DNA from: DATFRY01 sp035489015
Lineage (GTDB): Bacteria > Myxococcota_A > Polyangia > Haliangiales > Haliangiaceae
DNA length: 64,000 nt
Assembly: GCA_035489015.1 (NCBI GenBank)
Contig: DATHKR010000243.1
Location: forward strand, 13,895 to 77,894
Reading direction: 5' to 3'
Shown: positions 1 through 16,415 of the stretch, in pieces
Numbering within the stretch: position 1 is the stretch's first letter
Layout of the letters: each line of letters begins with the position of its first letter
Program-made: the position numbers and the translations under genes
The notes under the pieces: model-generated
Told to the model about the DNA's origin: nothing
The model's database searches: none
The model's input: only the letters and a program-made list of their open reading frames with translations

Positions 1-1059
1 CCCCTGCCGAACGAGGGCGCCTACGAGCTTCACATCGAGTTCAAGGGCAGGGCCCGGCGCGGCGGCTTCACCCTCAAGGCCGGCGTCGACCCGGACAGCA
101 TCCGGGCCGGCGGGGGCTACGCCGGCCCGCTCGACCTCATGGACGGCGACCGCTGGGAGCTCGAGGCCCAGGTCGGCGCGAACTACTTCGAGGATCTGGC
201 CCGCCAGACCGACGAGCTCCACTTCAGCCGGGTGTTCGGCGACGCGCGCTGGTTCGCGCCGAGCATCCTGGGCGAGGTGGTGCGCCCGACCGTGCGACTG
301 CGCGAGGATCTGCTGCGCCGGCAGCGCCAGGACCTCCTGCTCGAGAACTACTGGTTCAACCGCCTGGAGGGCGCGCTCGGCCTGGCCCTGGAGCCGCGCG
401 CCGGGATCAAGCTGTCCGCCGAGGTCGGCGTGCAGCGGCGCGAGCTGTTCGCGGTGACCCAGCTGGAGGGCGGTGAGGAGATCCTGCCGGTCGCGCGCTC
501 CTCCGAGCTGCGCATCTTCGGCGCTCTCACCGGCAAGCTGATCTTCGATCCGTACGCTCTGCGCATCGACCGGTTCCACCGCGTCGAGTTCGACGCCCGG
601 CAGTTCACCGGCTTCGACGGCCGCCCGTTCTGGCAGCTCGAATCGGAGTACGAGAAGGTGTTCGAGTTCGGCTGGAACGACCTCTGGATCCACGGGGCCG
701 CCGGCGGGGTGGCGGGCGCGTACGGCGTCGCCGACCCGATCCCGATGACCGGCCGCTACCTGCGCGGCGTGTTCGGCCACCGTCTGTACCTGGACCGGGC
801 CGCCTCCGCCGCGATCGAGTTCCGCCTGTCGCTCAGCCGCGACGTCTTCAAGGTCGGCTTCTACTCCGAGGCGGCGATCTACCGCGAGGCCCGGGGCGAC
901 AACCCGACCGGCGAGGTCGCCCTCGCCAACAGCTTCGGGCCCAGCTTCCACGCCCTGGTGCTCGACTCGCTCCAGCTCGACATCTACTACGCGGCCGGGT
1001 TCATCCACGACGGCCCGTTCGACCACGGCATCTCGCTGCGGGTCGAAAAGGCGTTCTGA
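1..1059 (+). CDS. Outer-membrane beta-barrel protein, C-terminal part (5' end outside window)
   Basis: The reading frame is open from base 1 to the stop at 1057-1059, so the start lies upstream. About 352 residues are visible. They alternate polar and hydrophobic residues in short strands, with many aromatic residues at strand ends, and the protein ends in Lys-Ala-Phe; a C-terminal Phe is the usual signature for BAM-assembled outer-membrane barrels. It resembles the barrel part of Omp85/surface-antigen proteins in general character, but I see no diagnostic motif, so the family is not assigned. It converges on a Ser/Thr kinase gene, with a GC-rich palindrome in the 26-nt gap. It could also be a TamA-like or other large outer-membrane protein. 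Confident that it is a real, truncated gene; family unsure. Confidence 0.7.
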   Translation, partial: PLPNEGAYELHIEFKGRARRGGFTLKAGVDPDSIRAGGGYAGPLDLMDGDRWELEAQVGANYFEDLARQTDELHFSRVFGDARWFAPSILGEVVRPTVRLREDLLRRQRQDLLLENYWFNRLEGALGLALEPRAGIKLSAEVGVQRRELFAVTQLEGGEEILPVARSSELRIFGALTGKLIFDPYALRIDRFHRVEFDARQFTGFDGRPFWQLESEYEKVFEFGWNDLWIHGAAGGVAGAYGVADPIPMTGRYLRGVFGHRLYLDRAASAAIEFRLSLSRDVFKVGFYSEAAIYREARGDNPTGEVALANSFGPSFHALVLDSLQLDIYYAAGFIHDGPFDHGISLRVEKAF

Positions 1060-1063
1060 TCCG

Positions 1064-1077
1064 GCGCCGGCCGGCGC
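1064..1077. terminator. GC-rich palindrome between convergent genes
   Basis: A perfect 14-nt palindrome (7-nt arms, no spacer) sits in the 26-nt gap between the barrel gene and the kinase gene that converge here. It has no U-tract on either strand, so it is only a candidate bidirectional transcription end. Confidence 0.3.
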
Positions 1078-1085
1078 GGGTCAGA

Positions 1086-2471
<1,386 letters not shown>

Positions 2472-2508
2472 GTTCGCTCGCCTTCGGGAGTCTCTGAGCG
2501 ACAGCGAC

Positions 2509-2536
2509 TTGATAGTACAGAATCCCGCGTTATAAG
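2509..2536 (+). promoter_or_regulatory. Candidate cyaY promoter
   Basis: TTGATA (2509-2514), 16-nt spacer, TATAAG (2531-2536). The box ends 8 nt before the cyaY ATG, so the message would be almost leaderless. The AAGGGG that overlaps the -10 (2534-2539) could instead be a Shine-Dalgarno, so the two readings compete. Confidence 0.4.
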
Positions 2537-2544
2537 GGGAATCC

Positions 2545-2880
2545 ATGGACCCCAGGGATGAGGCAGCCTTCGACAAGGTGGGGCGCGAGGAGCTGGCGCA
2601 CATCGAGGAGAGCCTGGCCGACGTCGATCCGGACGACATCGAGATCTCGGTCAGCGACGGGGTGCTGACGCTGACCCTGCGCGACGGCGTCCGCGTGGTC
2701 ATCAACACCCACCGCGCCGCGCGCCAGATCTGGATGGCGGCGGTGGCGAACGCGTGGCACTTCGACCCGCCGCCGCCCGACGATCCGAGCGGTCGCTGGC
2801 GCACCCCCGCAGGGCAAGAGCTGAGGGCCACGGTCAAGTCCGTGATCCACGAGCGGATCGGACTGACCATCGACGTGTAG
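2545..2880 (+). CDS. cyaY: Frataxin-family iron donor protein CyaY
   Basis: A 111-residue protein of normal CyaY length. The N-terminal helix is rich in Asp and Glu (DEAAFDKVGREELAHIEESL), as expected for the iron-binding ridge. The strand core SVSDGVLTLTL is followed by VVINTHRAARQIWMAA, matching the conserved N-x-x-x-x-x-x-QIW signature of frataxins. The family binds iron and modulates the cysteine desulfurase/scaffold complex in Fe-S cluster assembly in the cytosol. No isc or suf gene lies nearby, which is common for cyaY. ATG is preceded by AAGGGG. It is divergent from a Ser/Thr kinase gene and is followed by a small hairpin. Confidence 0.88.
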   Translation: MDPRDEAAFDKVGREELAHIEESLADVDPDDIEISVSDGVLTLTLRDGVRVVINTHRAARQIWMAAVANAWHFDPPPPDDPSGRWRTPAGQELRATVKSVIHERIGLTIDV

Positions 2881-2897
2881 AGCACCGGGTGGGTGTC

Positions 2898-2915
2898 CCG
2901 AGCCGTGCTCGGTTT
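2898..2915 (+). terminator. Small hairpin after cyaY
   Basis: CCGAGC, a 3-nt loop, GCTCGG, then TTT. The 6-bp stem with a short T-run, 17 nt past the cyaY stop, resembles a weak intrinsic terminator. Confidence 0.35.
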
Positions 2916-2939
2916 GCGCGACTGGGCTATCGTCGCTGG

Positions 2940-3311
2940 ATGAGCAGCCCCGCCGGCGAGACCCCCTACATGTCCGTCATCCGGGTGTGGGCCGCGATGG
3001 CCTGGGCCGACGGTGTGGTGGCGCCGGCCGAGGCCGAGGCGCTGCGCCGGTTGATCGCGGTGGCCCCGATCGCGGAGGCGGAGCGCGCCATCGCGCTCGG
3101 CTGGCTCGACCAGCCGATGGAGCTGGACGCCTCGCGGCTGCGCGGGCTCGGCGCCGAGTCGCGCCACGGCGTGTACCAGGCCGCGGTCCGGCTCGCCCGC
3201 ATCGACCTCGAGCTGGCCAGCCAGGAGCGCGCGCTGCTCGAGCGCCTGCGCGAGGCGCTCGGCATCGACCCGGCCACCGCCGCCGATATCGAGTCGCGGC
3301 TCGCGCTCTGA
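2940..3311 (+). CDS. TerB-like small helical protein
   Basis: A 123-residue all-helical protein. The first helix pair (VWAAMAWADGVVAPAEAEALRRLI) has the W/D-G-x-hydrophobic pattern of TerB/DjlA-type tellurite-resistance domains, in which acidic residues can bind metal; the second half carries a similar ASQERALLERLREALGI motif. The family is cytosolic or membrane-associated and its biochemical role is poorly known. The ATG at 2940 is used; the longer frame from 2754 lies inside cyaY. It converges with the FHA activator gene across a 30-nt gap. The TerB assignment comes from motif resemblance only. Confidence 0.65.
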   Translation: MSSPAGETPYMSVIRVWAAMAWADGVVAPAEAEALRRLIAVAPIAEAERAIALGWLDQPMELDASRLRGLGAESRHGVYQAAVRLARIDLELASQERALLERLREALGIDPATAADIESRLAL

Positions 3312-3329
3312 CCCGAGTCTGGCTCGGGT
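3311..3329. terminator. Hairpin shared by convergent genes
   Basis: ACCCGAG, 5-nt loop, CTCGGGT: a perfect 7-bp stem that begins at the stop codon of the TerB-like gene and lies 13 nt from the stop of the opposing FHA activator. No U-tract. Candidate bidirectional terminator. Confidence 0.4.
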
Positions 3330-3341
3330 TCGCTCGGCGCT

Positions 3342-5234
<1,893 letters not shown>

Positions 5235-5241
5235 TCCCCCA

Positions 5242-5271
5242 CGTATACCGACCTCTCTCCAGAGCGAGCAA
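5242..5271 (-). promoter_or_regulatory. Candidate promoter of the FHA activator
   Basis: On the minus strand, TTGCTC (5271-5266), 18-nt spacer, TATACG (5247-5242). Only 7 nt separate the box from the GTG at 5234, so transcription would start at or next to the start codon. This also argues for that GTG over the upstream one at 5291. Confidence 0.4.
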
Positions 5272-5504
5272 GCAGACGCGAGGACGTGCACGACGGAAGC
5301 CAGAGCACGCGACGTGCCGGGGGCCGCGGCGGTCGGCTGGGTGCCAAGCTACCGAGATCTGGAGGGTCCGCTCGCGGAGGCGCGCGCTCGCCCGGCTGGC
5401 GCGCTGGTTCGGCATGCCGGGCCGGCATCGATCGACGGCAGCGCCGGCGCGGTCGGCCGGGAATCGGGGACGGCGCAGGCGACGACCGCGTCCGACCGGG
5501 ACGC

Positions 5505-7601
5505 CTACCGGCGGAGCCGGGGCGCAACGACAGGGACCGACGGCGGCAAGAGCGCGCGGACCCCGTCGTAGTGGCGGTCATCGGCCGCGATCAGGCCGGA
5601 GACCTCGCGATCGGCGTCGAAGCGACCGGCCTCGGTCTCGGCGATGAGCTCGGCGACCGCGGCGCGCAGGCGGTCGAGCTGGTCGGCGGGCAGGCCGGCG
5701 CGGGCGACCAGCGCGTCGCCCGGGATCGGGTCGCTGGCGGCCAGGATGCGGAAGGTGGCCGGGGCGATGCCGGCCTCCTCGGCCCACTGGGTGAGCGCGG
5801 TCGAGCTGGACCCGGCCACCTCGCAGTCGCCGTGGGCCAGGAGCGACACCACCCGCTCGTGGTCGCCGGCGAACACGACCGGGCCGAGGTCGCGGTCGGG
5901 ATCGAGGCCGGCGCGGCGGAGCATGACGCGCGGGTAGACGTAGCCCGAGGTGGAGGTCGGATCGACCAGGCAGATGGTTCGCCCGCGCACGTCGGCGACG
6001 TCGCGCACCGGCGAGATGGTGCGGGTGTAGAGGATGGCCTGGTAGCTGTCGGCGCCGTTCGACTGGACCCGGGCCAGGAGGACCAGGCCCGGCTCGCGCG
6101 CCCGCGCCCGCACGTACGAGGCCGGCGACAGGCCGGCGGCGTCGATCTGGCCGGCGACAAGCCGGGCGATCGCGTCGTCGTACGAGCTCGACGGGACGAA
6201 CTCGACCGGGCTGTCCAGCCGCTCTTCGAGCTGGTCGAACAACCAGCGGGTGCTCGCGGCCAGGAACGCGCGGTCGCGGTACGGAGACCAGGTGATGCGG
6301 AGCCCCGCGCCACTGGACCGGCCGACCAGCAGCGCGCTGCCGGCCGCCGCGACCAGGGCGGCGGCGGCGATGGCGGCGATCACCCAGCGGCGTCGGTGAT
6401 GGCGGCGTGGCGGCGGCGTCACCGCGACGCGGTCGACCTCGGCGCGCAGGGCGGTCAGCTCCTGGCGCAGCTCGACCGCGGTGTGAAAGCGCCGGGCCGG
6501 GTCGCGCGCGAAGCAGCGGCGGAGGATCGGCTCGAGCCCGGCCGGCAGGTCCGGCGCCACCTCGCGCGCCGGCGGCGGATCGCGGGTCAGGATGTTGGCC
6601 AGGGTCTCGTTGTAGTTCTCGCCCGGGAACGGGCGGCGGCCGGTGACGAGCTGGTAGAGGATCACCCCGACCGCCCACACGTCCGCCTCGGGCCCGACCT
6701 GGGTCTGCCCGCGCGCCTGCTCCGGGCTCATGTAGTGCGGGGTGCCCAGCACCTGGCCGGTGCGGGTCAGGCTCGGGTCGGAGCCGAGCGGATCGCTGCC
6801 GCGGGCGAGGCCGAAGTCGAGCAGCTTGGTCCGGGTGGCGCCCGGCTCGGCCAGGACGAAGATGTTGCCGGGCTTGATGTCGCGGTGGACCACGCCGGCG
6901 GCGTGGATCGCGGCCAGCGTGTCGAGGACATCGAGGAGGATGTCGAGCCCGTCGGCCAGCGGGACCGCCCCGGCCTCGAGGCGCGCCTCGAGGTTTCCCC
7001 CGGTCAGGCGCTCCATCACCATGTACGGGGTGCCGTCGGCGGTGAGGTCGAAGTCGAGCACGCGGGCGATGCCCGGGTGGCTGGCGACGCCGGCCAGGCG
7101 TGCCTCGCGCAGGAAGCGATGGACCGCCTCCGGCGCGCCCAGGCGCTGGGGGTGGAGCAGCTTGACCGCGACCAGGTTGCCGATGGTCAGGTGGCGGGCC
7201 TCGAACACGCGGCCCATCCCGCCGGCCCCGATCTCGCGCTCGAGCCGCCAGCGCCCCTCGAGCAGGTAGGGCAGGGGCCGGTCCGGCGTGCGATCGACCG
7301 GACCGGGCCCGCCCGGGCTGCGATCCACGGTCGGGCTGGTGGCCGGGCCGCGGCCGAACTCCACGCTCGGGGTGGCGCGGTCGTCGCCGGGCTCGTGGCC
7401 GTGCCCGGAGTCTGCGCCCTGGCCGAGATTCTGGCCCTGGCCGAGATCCTGGCCCGGGGGGCGATCGCCGGTCGTGTCGCCGGTGGTGTCGCCGGTCGGG
7501 TCGGCTCCGGTGTCGCCGCCCTGGCTGGAATCCTGGCCCGGCCCGCTTCCGGTCGGGTCGGCCCGCTGCGCTCCTCGCCGCGCGTCGTCCTCGCCGGACA
7601 C
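5505..7601 (-). CDS. Transmembrane Ser/Thr kinase with C-terminal PhnD-like solute-binding domain
   Basis: A 698-residue fusion. Residues 1-110 are a low-complexity Gly/Asp/Pro/Gln linker with short repeats (TGDTTGD, GQGQNLGQG). The kinase spans about 115-375: GAGGMGRV loop, VAVKLL lysine, HRDIKPGN catalytic loop, DFGLARG, GTPHYMSPE. A basic stretch and one membrane helix (about 405-425) follow. Residues about 430-690 match phosphate/phosphonate ABC-type periplasmic binding proteins (SPYRDRAFLAAS, then DVRGRTICLVDPTSTSGYVYPR, with the typical GDHERVVSLL block). The kinase is thus inside and the ligand sensor outside. GTG start preceded by GAGGA, 12 nt after the miaB stop, so the two genes are probably cotranscribed. 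The ligand is unknown; phosphonate or phosphite is only suggested by family. Confidence 0.88.
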   Translation of the reverse strand: MSGEDDARRGAQRADPTGSGPGQDSSQGGDTGADPTGDTTGDTTGDRPPGQDLGQGQNLGQGADSGHGHEPGDDRATPSVEFGRGPATSPTVDRSPGGPGPVDRTPDRPLPYLLEGRWRLEREIGAGGMGRVFEARHLTIGNLVAVKLLHPQRLGAPEAVHRFLREARLAGVASHPGIARVLDFDLTADGTPYMVMERLTGGNLEARLEAGAVPLADGLDILLDVLDTLAAIHAAGVVHRDIKPGNIFVLAEPGATRTKLLDFGLARGSDPLGSDPSLTRTGQVLGTPHYMSPEQARGQTQVGPEADVWAVGVILYQLVTGRRPFPGENYNETLANILTRDPPPAREVAPDLPAGLEPILRRCFARDPARRFHTAVELRQELTALRAEVDRVAVTPPPRRHHRRRWVIAAIAAAALVAAAGSALLVGRSSGAGLRITWSPYRDRAFLAASTRWLFDQLEERLDSPVEFVPSSSYDDAIARLVAGQIDAAGLSPASYVRARAREPGLVLLARVQSNGADSYQAILYTRTISPVRDVADVRGRTICLVDPTSTSGYVYPRVMLRRAGLDPDRDLGPVVFAGDHERVVSLLAHGDCEVAGSSSTALTQWAEEAGIAPATFRILAASDPIPGDALVARAGLPADQLDRLRAAVAELIAETEAGRFDADREVSGLIAADDRHYDGVRALLPPSVPVVAPRLRR

Positions 7602-7613
7602 CGCTGTTCCTCG

Positions 7614-9014
<1,401 letters not shown>

Positions 9015-9022
9015 GCAGCCGG

Positions 9023-9028
9023 CTCATA
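9023..9028 (-). promoter_or_regulatory. Candidate -10 box of miaB
   Basis: TATGAG on the minus strand, 8 nt before the miaB GTG. There is no convincing -35 hexamer and no Shine-Dalgarno, so this is a possible leaderless start rather than a firm promoter call. Confidence 0.25.
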
Positions 9029-9050
9029 CCACGGCGGGCCGGCGCGGCGC

Positions 9051-9056
9051 TATCAT
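9051..9056 (+). promoter_or_regulatory. Candidate -10 box of the TPR membrane protein gene
   Basis: TATCAT lies 6 nt before the TTG start at 9063, with no Shine-Dalgarno and no good -35. The spacing suits a leaderless transcript. Confidence 0.3.
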
Positions 9057-9062
9057 TCCGTC

Positions 9063-9815
9063 TTGACGCGTTTTCTGCGCAGAGCCGCCATCCTCGGGGC
9101 CGCGCTCGCCGTCCTCCACGGGGTTCGCCTGGCCGTCGGGCCGCGCGCCGCGCTGACGACCGGGGCGGTGCTCCTGGTCGGCAGCCTGCTGGTCCTGGTC
9201 GTGCTGCCGCGCGTGGCCCACCGCGCCTTCCGGCGCGGCGCGTTCGGGCGGGCCGCCGTCTCCTACTGGCTGCTCGGCTGGCTCCGCGTCGACGGCGCCG
9301 CGCGCGCCGCGCTGCAGCTGTCGGTGGCCGCCTGCCTGCTCGGGCGCGAGCGCCACCGCGACGGCCTCGCCCGCCTCGACCGGATCGACCGCGACGCCCT
9401 GCGCGAGTCGGCCCGCGCCGCGTGGCACAACAACCGCGCGTATGCGCTGACCCGATCCGGCGCCGACGCCGCCCAGGCGATGGTCGACATCGACGCGGCG
9501 ATCGCGCTCCGGCCCGACGTGGCCGCGTTTCGCCACACCCGCGGGCTCGCGCTCCTGGCCGGCGGCCGCCTCGACGACGCGATCCGCGAGCTCGACCTGG
9601 TCTGGCAGCGCGGCGAGGGCGGCCCGCCGCTGCTCGAGGCCGAGCGCTGCTTCGACATGGGCATCGCCTGGTCGCGCAAGGGCGAGCGCGAGTACGCGGC
9701 CGACTACTTCGAGCGAGCCCGCCGCGCCGCGCCCGGCTCGGCCTGGGCTGCGCGCGCCGCGGCCAGGCTGGCCCCGTCGGACCAGCTACCCGATGCGCTG
9801 GTCGAGCTGGCCTGA
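9063..9815 (+). CDS. Membrane-anchored TPR protein
   Basis: About 250 residues. Two hydrophobic segments near the N-terminus (AAILGAALAVLHGVRLAVG and GAVLLVGSLLVLVVLPRVA) are followed by a soluble helical region with tetratricopeptide-like units (AWHNNRAYALTRSGADAA, HTRGLALLAGGRLDDAI, CFDMGIAWSRKGEREYAA). Such proteins usually scaffold complexes at the membrane; no partner can be named. The TTG at 9063 is inferred: it is the first plausible start after the divergent miaB gene and it follows a TATCAT box. The gene converges with the ClpX-type zinc-finger gene, with only 3 nt between stop codons, so both transcripts must overlap. Confidence 0.7.
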   Translation: MTRFLRRAAILGAALAVLHGVRLAVGPRAALTTGAVLLVGSLLVLVVLPRVAHRAFRRGAFGRAAVSYWLLGWLRVDGAARAALQLSVAACLLGRERHRDGLARLDRIDRDALRESARAAWHNNRAYALTRSGADAAQAMVDIDAAIALRPDVAAFRHTRGLALLAGGRLDDAIRELDLVWQRGEGGPPLLEAERCFDMGIAWSRKGEREYAADYFERARRAAPGSAWAARAAARLAPSDQLPDALVELA

Positions 9816-9818
9816 TTT

Positions 9819-10169
9819 TCAGCGCCAGTCGGCGCCGAGCTCGGCCTCGAGCACGTCGGCGCACAGGGCGACGCACTCGTTGCAGATGTGGGCGTCGCCG
9901 CTGGCCAGGAGCTTCTTCACCTCGCGGCGCGGCTTCCCGCACCAGGTGCAGGCCAGCTCGGCGGCGCCGGTGCGCGCGCGGGCGGGCGGGCTCGTCGCGG
10001 CTAGCGCCTCGTCGTGATCCGGGGAGATCGGCGCGAACTCGCCGGTCGTGCGCAGGCCGACCGCCCCGCTGGTCCGCAGCTCCTGGAAGCACACGCCGCA
10101 CACGTCGATCGGCATCGAGCGGTCGAGATCGTCGCCGCATATCGGGCACGGACGGGGGGGTGCCTTCAT
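9819..10169 (-). CDS. Small protein with two zinc-ribbon motifs, the second ClpX-type
   Basis: A 116-residue protein with CPICGDD...CGVCFQE near the N-terminus (four cysteines, rubredoxin-like knuckle spacing) and a second set CTWCGKP...HICNECVALC near the C-terminus. The latter matches the ClpX zinc-binding domain, which dimerises and recognises substrates or adaptors, but no AAA+ domain is attached. The ATG overlaps the pilS stop in an ATGA, so translation is coupled to pilS. It occupies the place where pilR stands in Myxococcus. It could be an adaptor or decoy for ClpXP or a regulator tied to pilus control; that is inference from context. Confidence 0.75.
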   Translation of the reverse strand: MKAPPRPCPICGDDLDRSMPIDVCGVCFQELRTSGAVGLRTTGEFAPISPDHDEALAATSPPARARTGAAELACTWCGKPRREVKKLLASGDAHICNECVALCADVLEAELGADWR

Positions 10170-11892
10170 CGCTCGCCTTCCTCGCTGGAGCTGGCCGCGC
10201 GGCTCCGCCCGGCAGTATACGGCAGCCTCACCGTGAAGCAGGTGCCGAGCCCGGGCTCGCTGTCGAGCTGGACGGTGCCGCGGTGATCGGTCACCAGGTT
10301 GAGCACGGTCGCCAGTCCGAGCCCGCTGCCGCGGCTCTTCGTGGTGAAGAACGGCTCGAACACGCGGTCGCGGTGCTCGCGCGGGATGCCGGGGCCGTCG
10401 TCGCGCACGCGCACCGCCACGTCGTCGGCGCCGCGCTCCAGCTCGACCACCACGTGGCCGCCGCCCTGCGCGGCCGCCTCGGCCGCGTTGCGCATGAGGT
10501 TCCACAGCACCTGGCGCAGCTTGGCGGCGTCGCCCTGTAGCCGCACCGCGCCGTCCTCCTCGCCGTCGACGCCGTCCTCCAGCTGGGCGGCGACCGTGAT
10601 GCCGCCCAGCCCGCGGTCCTGCTCGAAGACCCTCACCGTGTCGCGGACGAGCTCGGCCACGTCGATCGGCGCGATCTTGAGCGGACGCGGGTTGGCGTAG
10701 TCGAGCAGGTCGGTGACCAGCCCGTTCAGGCGATCGATCTCGCGCGTCACGATCCCCATGAGCGCGCGGCTGTCCTCGTCGGACTGCGGCATCTTGCCGA
10801 GCAGCTCGATCGACCCGGAGATCGACGCGAGCGGGTTGCGGATCTCGTGGGCCACCGCCGCGGCCAGGCCGCCGACCACCGCCAGCCGCTCGGCCTGCTT
10901 GACGCTGATCTCCATCTTGCGCAGCTCGGTCAGGTCCTGGAAGCTGACCACCCGGCCGAGGAAACGCCCGCCGTGATCGGCCAGCGGCGACACCGAGATG
11001 CCGACCACCAGCGCCGCCTGACCGGGGCGCTCGACGGTGAGCTGACCGCGCTGGCTCGCGCCCCTGGGCCCGAGCCCCTCCATGTGGGCCGACAGGCCGG
11101 GCAGGACCGTGTCGACCTTCCTGCCGGCCGCGAGGGCCGCGCTGGTCGACAGGATCTCGCACGCCGACTGGTTGATGGTCAGCACCACGTCCCACGGATC
11201 GACGGTGAGCAGCCCGCTCGACAGGCAGCGCACGATGTCGCTGTGCAGGGTGAGGAGGTCGGCGGCCGCGCTGCGCTCGCTGGCCAGGCTGGCGCTGGTC
11301 CGCTGCAGCTGGGTGGCCAGGCTGAGCGCGAGGATCGACACGCCGGCGATCGCGGCGACGTTGAGGCCGAGCGAGCGGCTGAGGTCGAGCCGGCTGACCG
11401 CGCGCGGATCGAGGCCGGCCTGGGCCGGCAACAGCCCGCCCCAGCCGAGCAGGCCGACCAGGAGGAACAGGAGCGCGGCGACCAGCGCGATCCAGACCGT
11501 CGCGTCGCGCGAGCAGACCGTGGCCGCCCCGATGATGGTGAGCGGGAAGAAGAACGTGTAGGCGCTCTGCGCCCCGCCGGTCATGTGGACGACCAGCGAC
11601 GCGATGATGAGGTCGACCGCCAGCTGGGTGTGGGCCAGGCGGCTCAGCCGGCGCAGGCGGCGGAGCGCGACCACGTAGACCAGGGTGAGGAGGTAGGTCG
11701 TGGCGATGATGCCGTAGAGCAGATACGTGCCGGGCGCGCCCGGGTCCGCGTCGCTCAGCCAGTAGAGCAGGGTGGTCGCGCCCAGCACCAGGGTGATGAG
11801 CGCAACCCGGAACAGCATCAGGTAGGTGAGCCGCCGGCGCAGGTCCGGCGTGGAGTCCGCGGCCGACTGCGCTCGAGCCTCCAGGGCCGTGC

Positions 11893-11896
<4 letters not shown>
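10166..11896 (-). CDS. pilS: PilS-type sensor histidine kinase
   Basis: A 576-residue membrane kinase. About six N-terminal hydrophobic helices (residues about 25-190) are followed by a PAS region (LTVDPWDVVLTINQSACEILS), the phosphoacceptor box VAHEIRNPLASISGS near residue 349, and the ATPase domain with LWNLMRNAAEAA, DDGPGIP, and GSGLGLATV. In the family, PilS senses PilA in the inner membrane and phosphorylates PilR, a sigma-54 activator of pilA. GTG start overlaps the pilC stop in GTGA. Its position after pilC matches the Myxococcus pil order, but no pilR or pilA follows in this window. It could act on a distant regulator. Confidence 0.88.
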
Positions 11897-13101
<1,205 letters not shown>

Positions 13102-13104
13102 GGT

Positions 13105-14211
<1,107 letters not shown>

Positions 14212-14217
14212 GGAGTC

Positions 14218-15909
<1,692 letters not shown>

Positions 15910-15951
15910 CTAAATACCCCCCCAGGTAAAGAAAATAAAAGCCCTTTCAAT

Positions 15952-15980
15952 ATGTTAGTGCGGGTGGCAACAAGTGTCAA
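15952..15980 (-). promoter_or_regulatory. Sigma-70 type promoter of the pilB-pilT-pilC-pilS operon
   Basis: On the minus strand, a perfect TTGACA (15980-15975), 17-nt spacer and TAACAT (15957-15952). It is embedded in the most A/T-rich patch of the neighbourhood. The predicted start near 15945 leaves a leader of about 36 nt. This is the best consensus promoter I see in the window, suggesting constitutive housekeeping expression of the motors. Confidence 0.7.
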
Positions 15981-16138
15981 CCAGCGTACGTGTGGCGCCC
16001 TTGGTGGTGCCATGTCGGGTCACGTGGGTCGTCTCCGACCAGGCTGAAAATTTGCGCGCCGCCCGGCGAGCGCGCAGCGTCATCCACGAGTCGCGCGTCT
16101 CGCGCGGCGCTGGAGCCCGGTCGAGAGGAGGGAGCCAG

Positions 16139-16342
16139 ATGGGATATCGAGAGGCCAGGGAGCTGGCCCGGATCCGCAACGAGCTGCGCGAGCGGCTCAT
16201 GACCTGCCGCCACCAGGGCGCCGACCTCATCCTGGCCCGGCTGCGCGCCGCCGCCGATCACCTCGCCGCGGTGGCCCCGGAGCTCGACGGCGAGTACGAG
16301 CGCTGGCGGCTGCGCTTCGACATGCTCGCGCACGGCACCTGA
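16139..16342 (+). CDS. Small hypothetical helical protein
   Basis: A 67-residue protein with ATG directly downstream of GAGAGGAGGGAG, one of the strongest ribosome-binding sites in the window. The sequence is a charged helix pair (REARELARIRNELRERL, then ILARLRAAADHLAAVAPELDGEYERW) with one Cys. A longer in-frame version from 15974 would read through the pilB promoter region and is not favoured. Not recognised. It is divergent from pilB and converges with the repeat-rich membrane protein gene. It could act as a small protein-interaction or regulatory factor; no function can be assigned. Confidence 0.6.
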   Translation: MGYREARELARIRNELRERLMTCRHQGADLILARLRAAADHLAAVAPELDGEYERWRLRFDMLAHGT

Positions 16343-16349
16343 CGGCGCA

Positions 16350-16366
16350 CCGGGCGGCACGCCCGG
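16350..16366. terminator. Hairpin between convergent genes
   Basis: CCGGGCG, 3-nt loop, CGCCCGG. A perfect 7-bp stem just past the stop of the small gene and before the stop of the opposing repeat-rich gene. No U-tract. Confidence 0.35.
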
Positions 16367-16415
16367 GGTGAGCCTCGAGCGGAGGTCGCCGTCGGTGGCG
16401 ATCGCCGCGGAGGCG

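Noticed and set aside
2472..3167. N-terminal extension of the first Ser/Thr kinase
   Set aside because: It overlaps cyaY and the TerB-like gene antisense and shows no conserved sequence; GTG 2471 is a better start.
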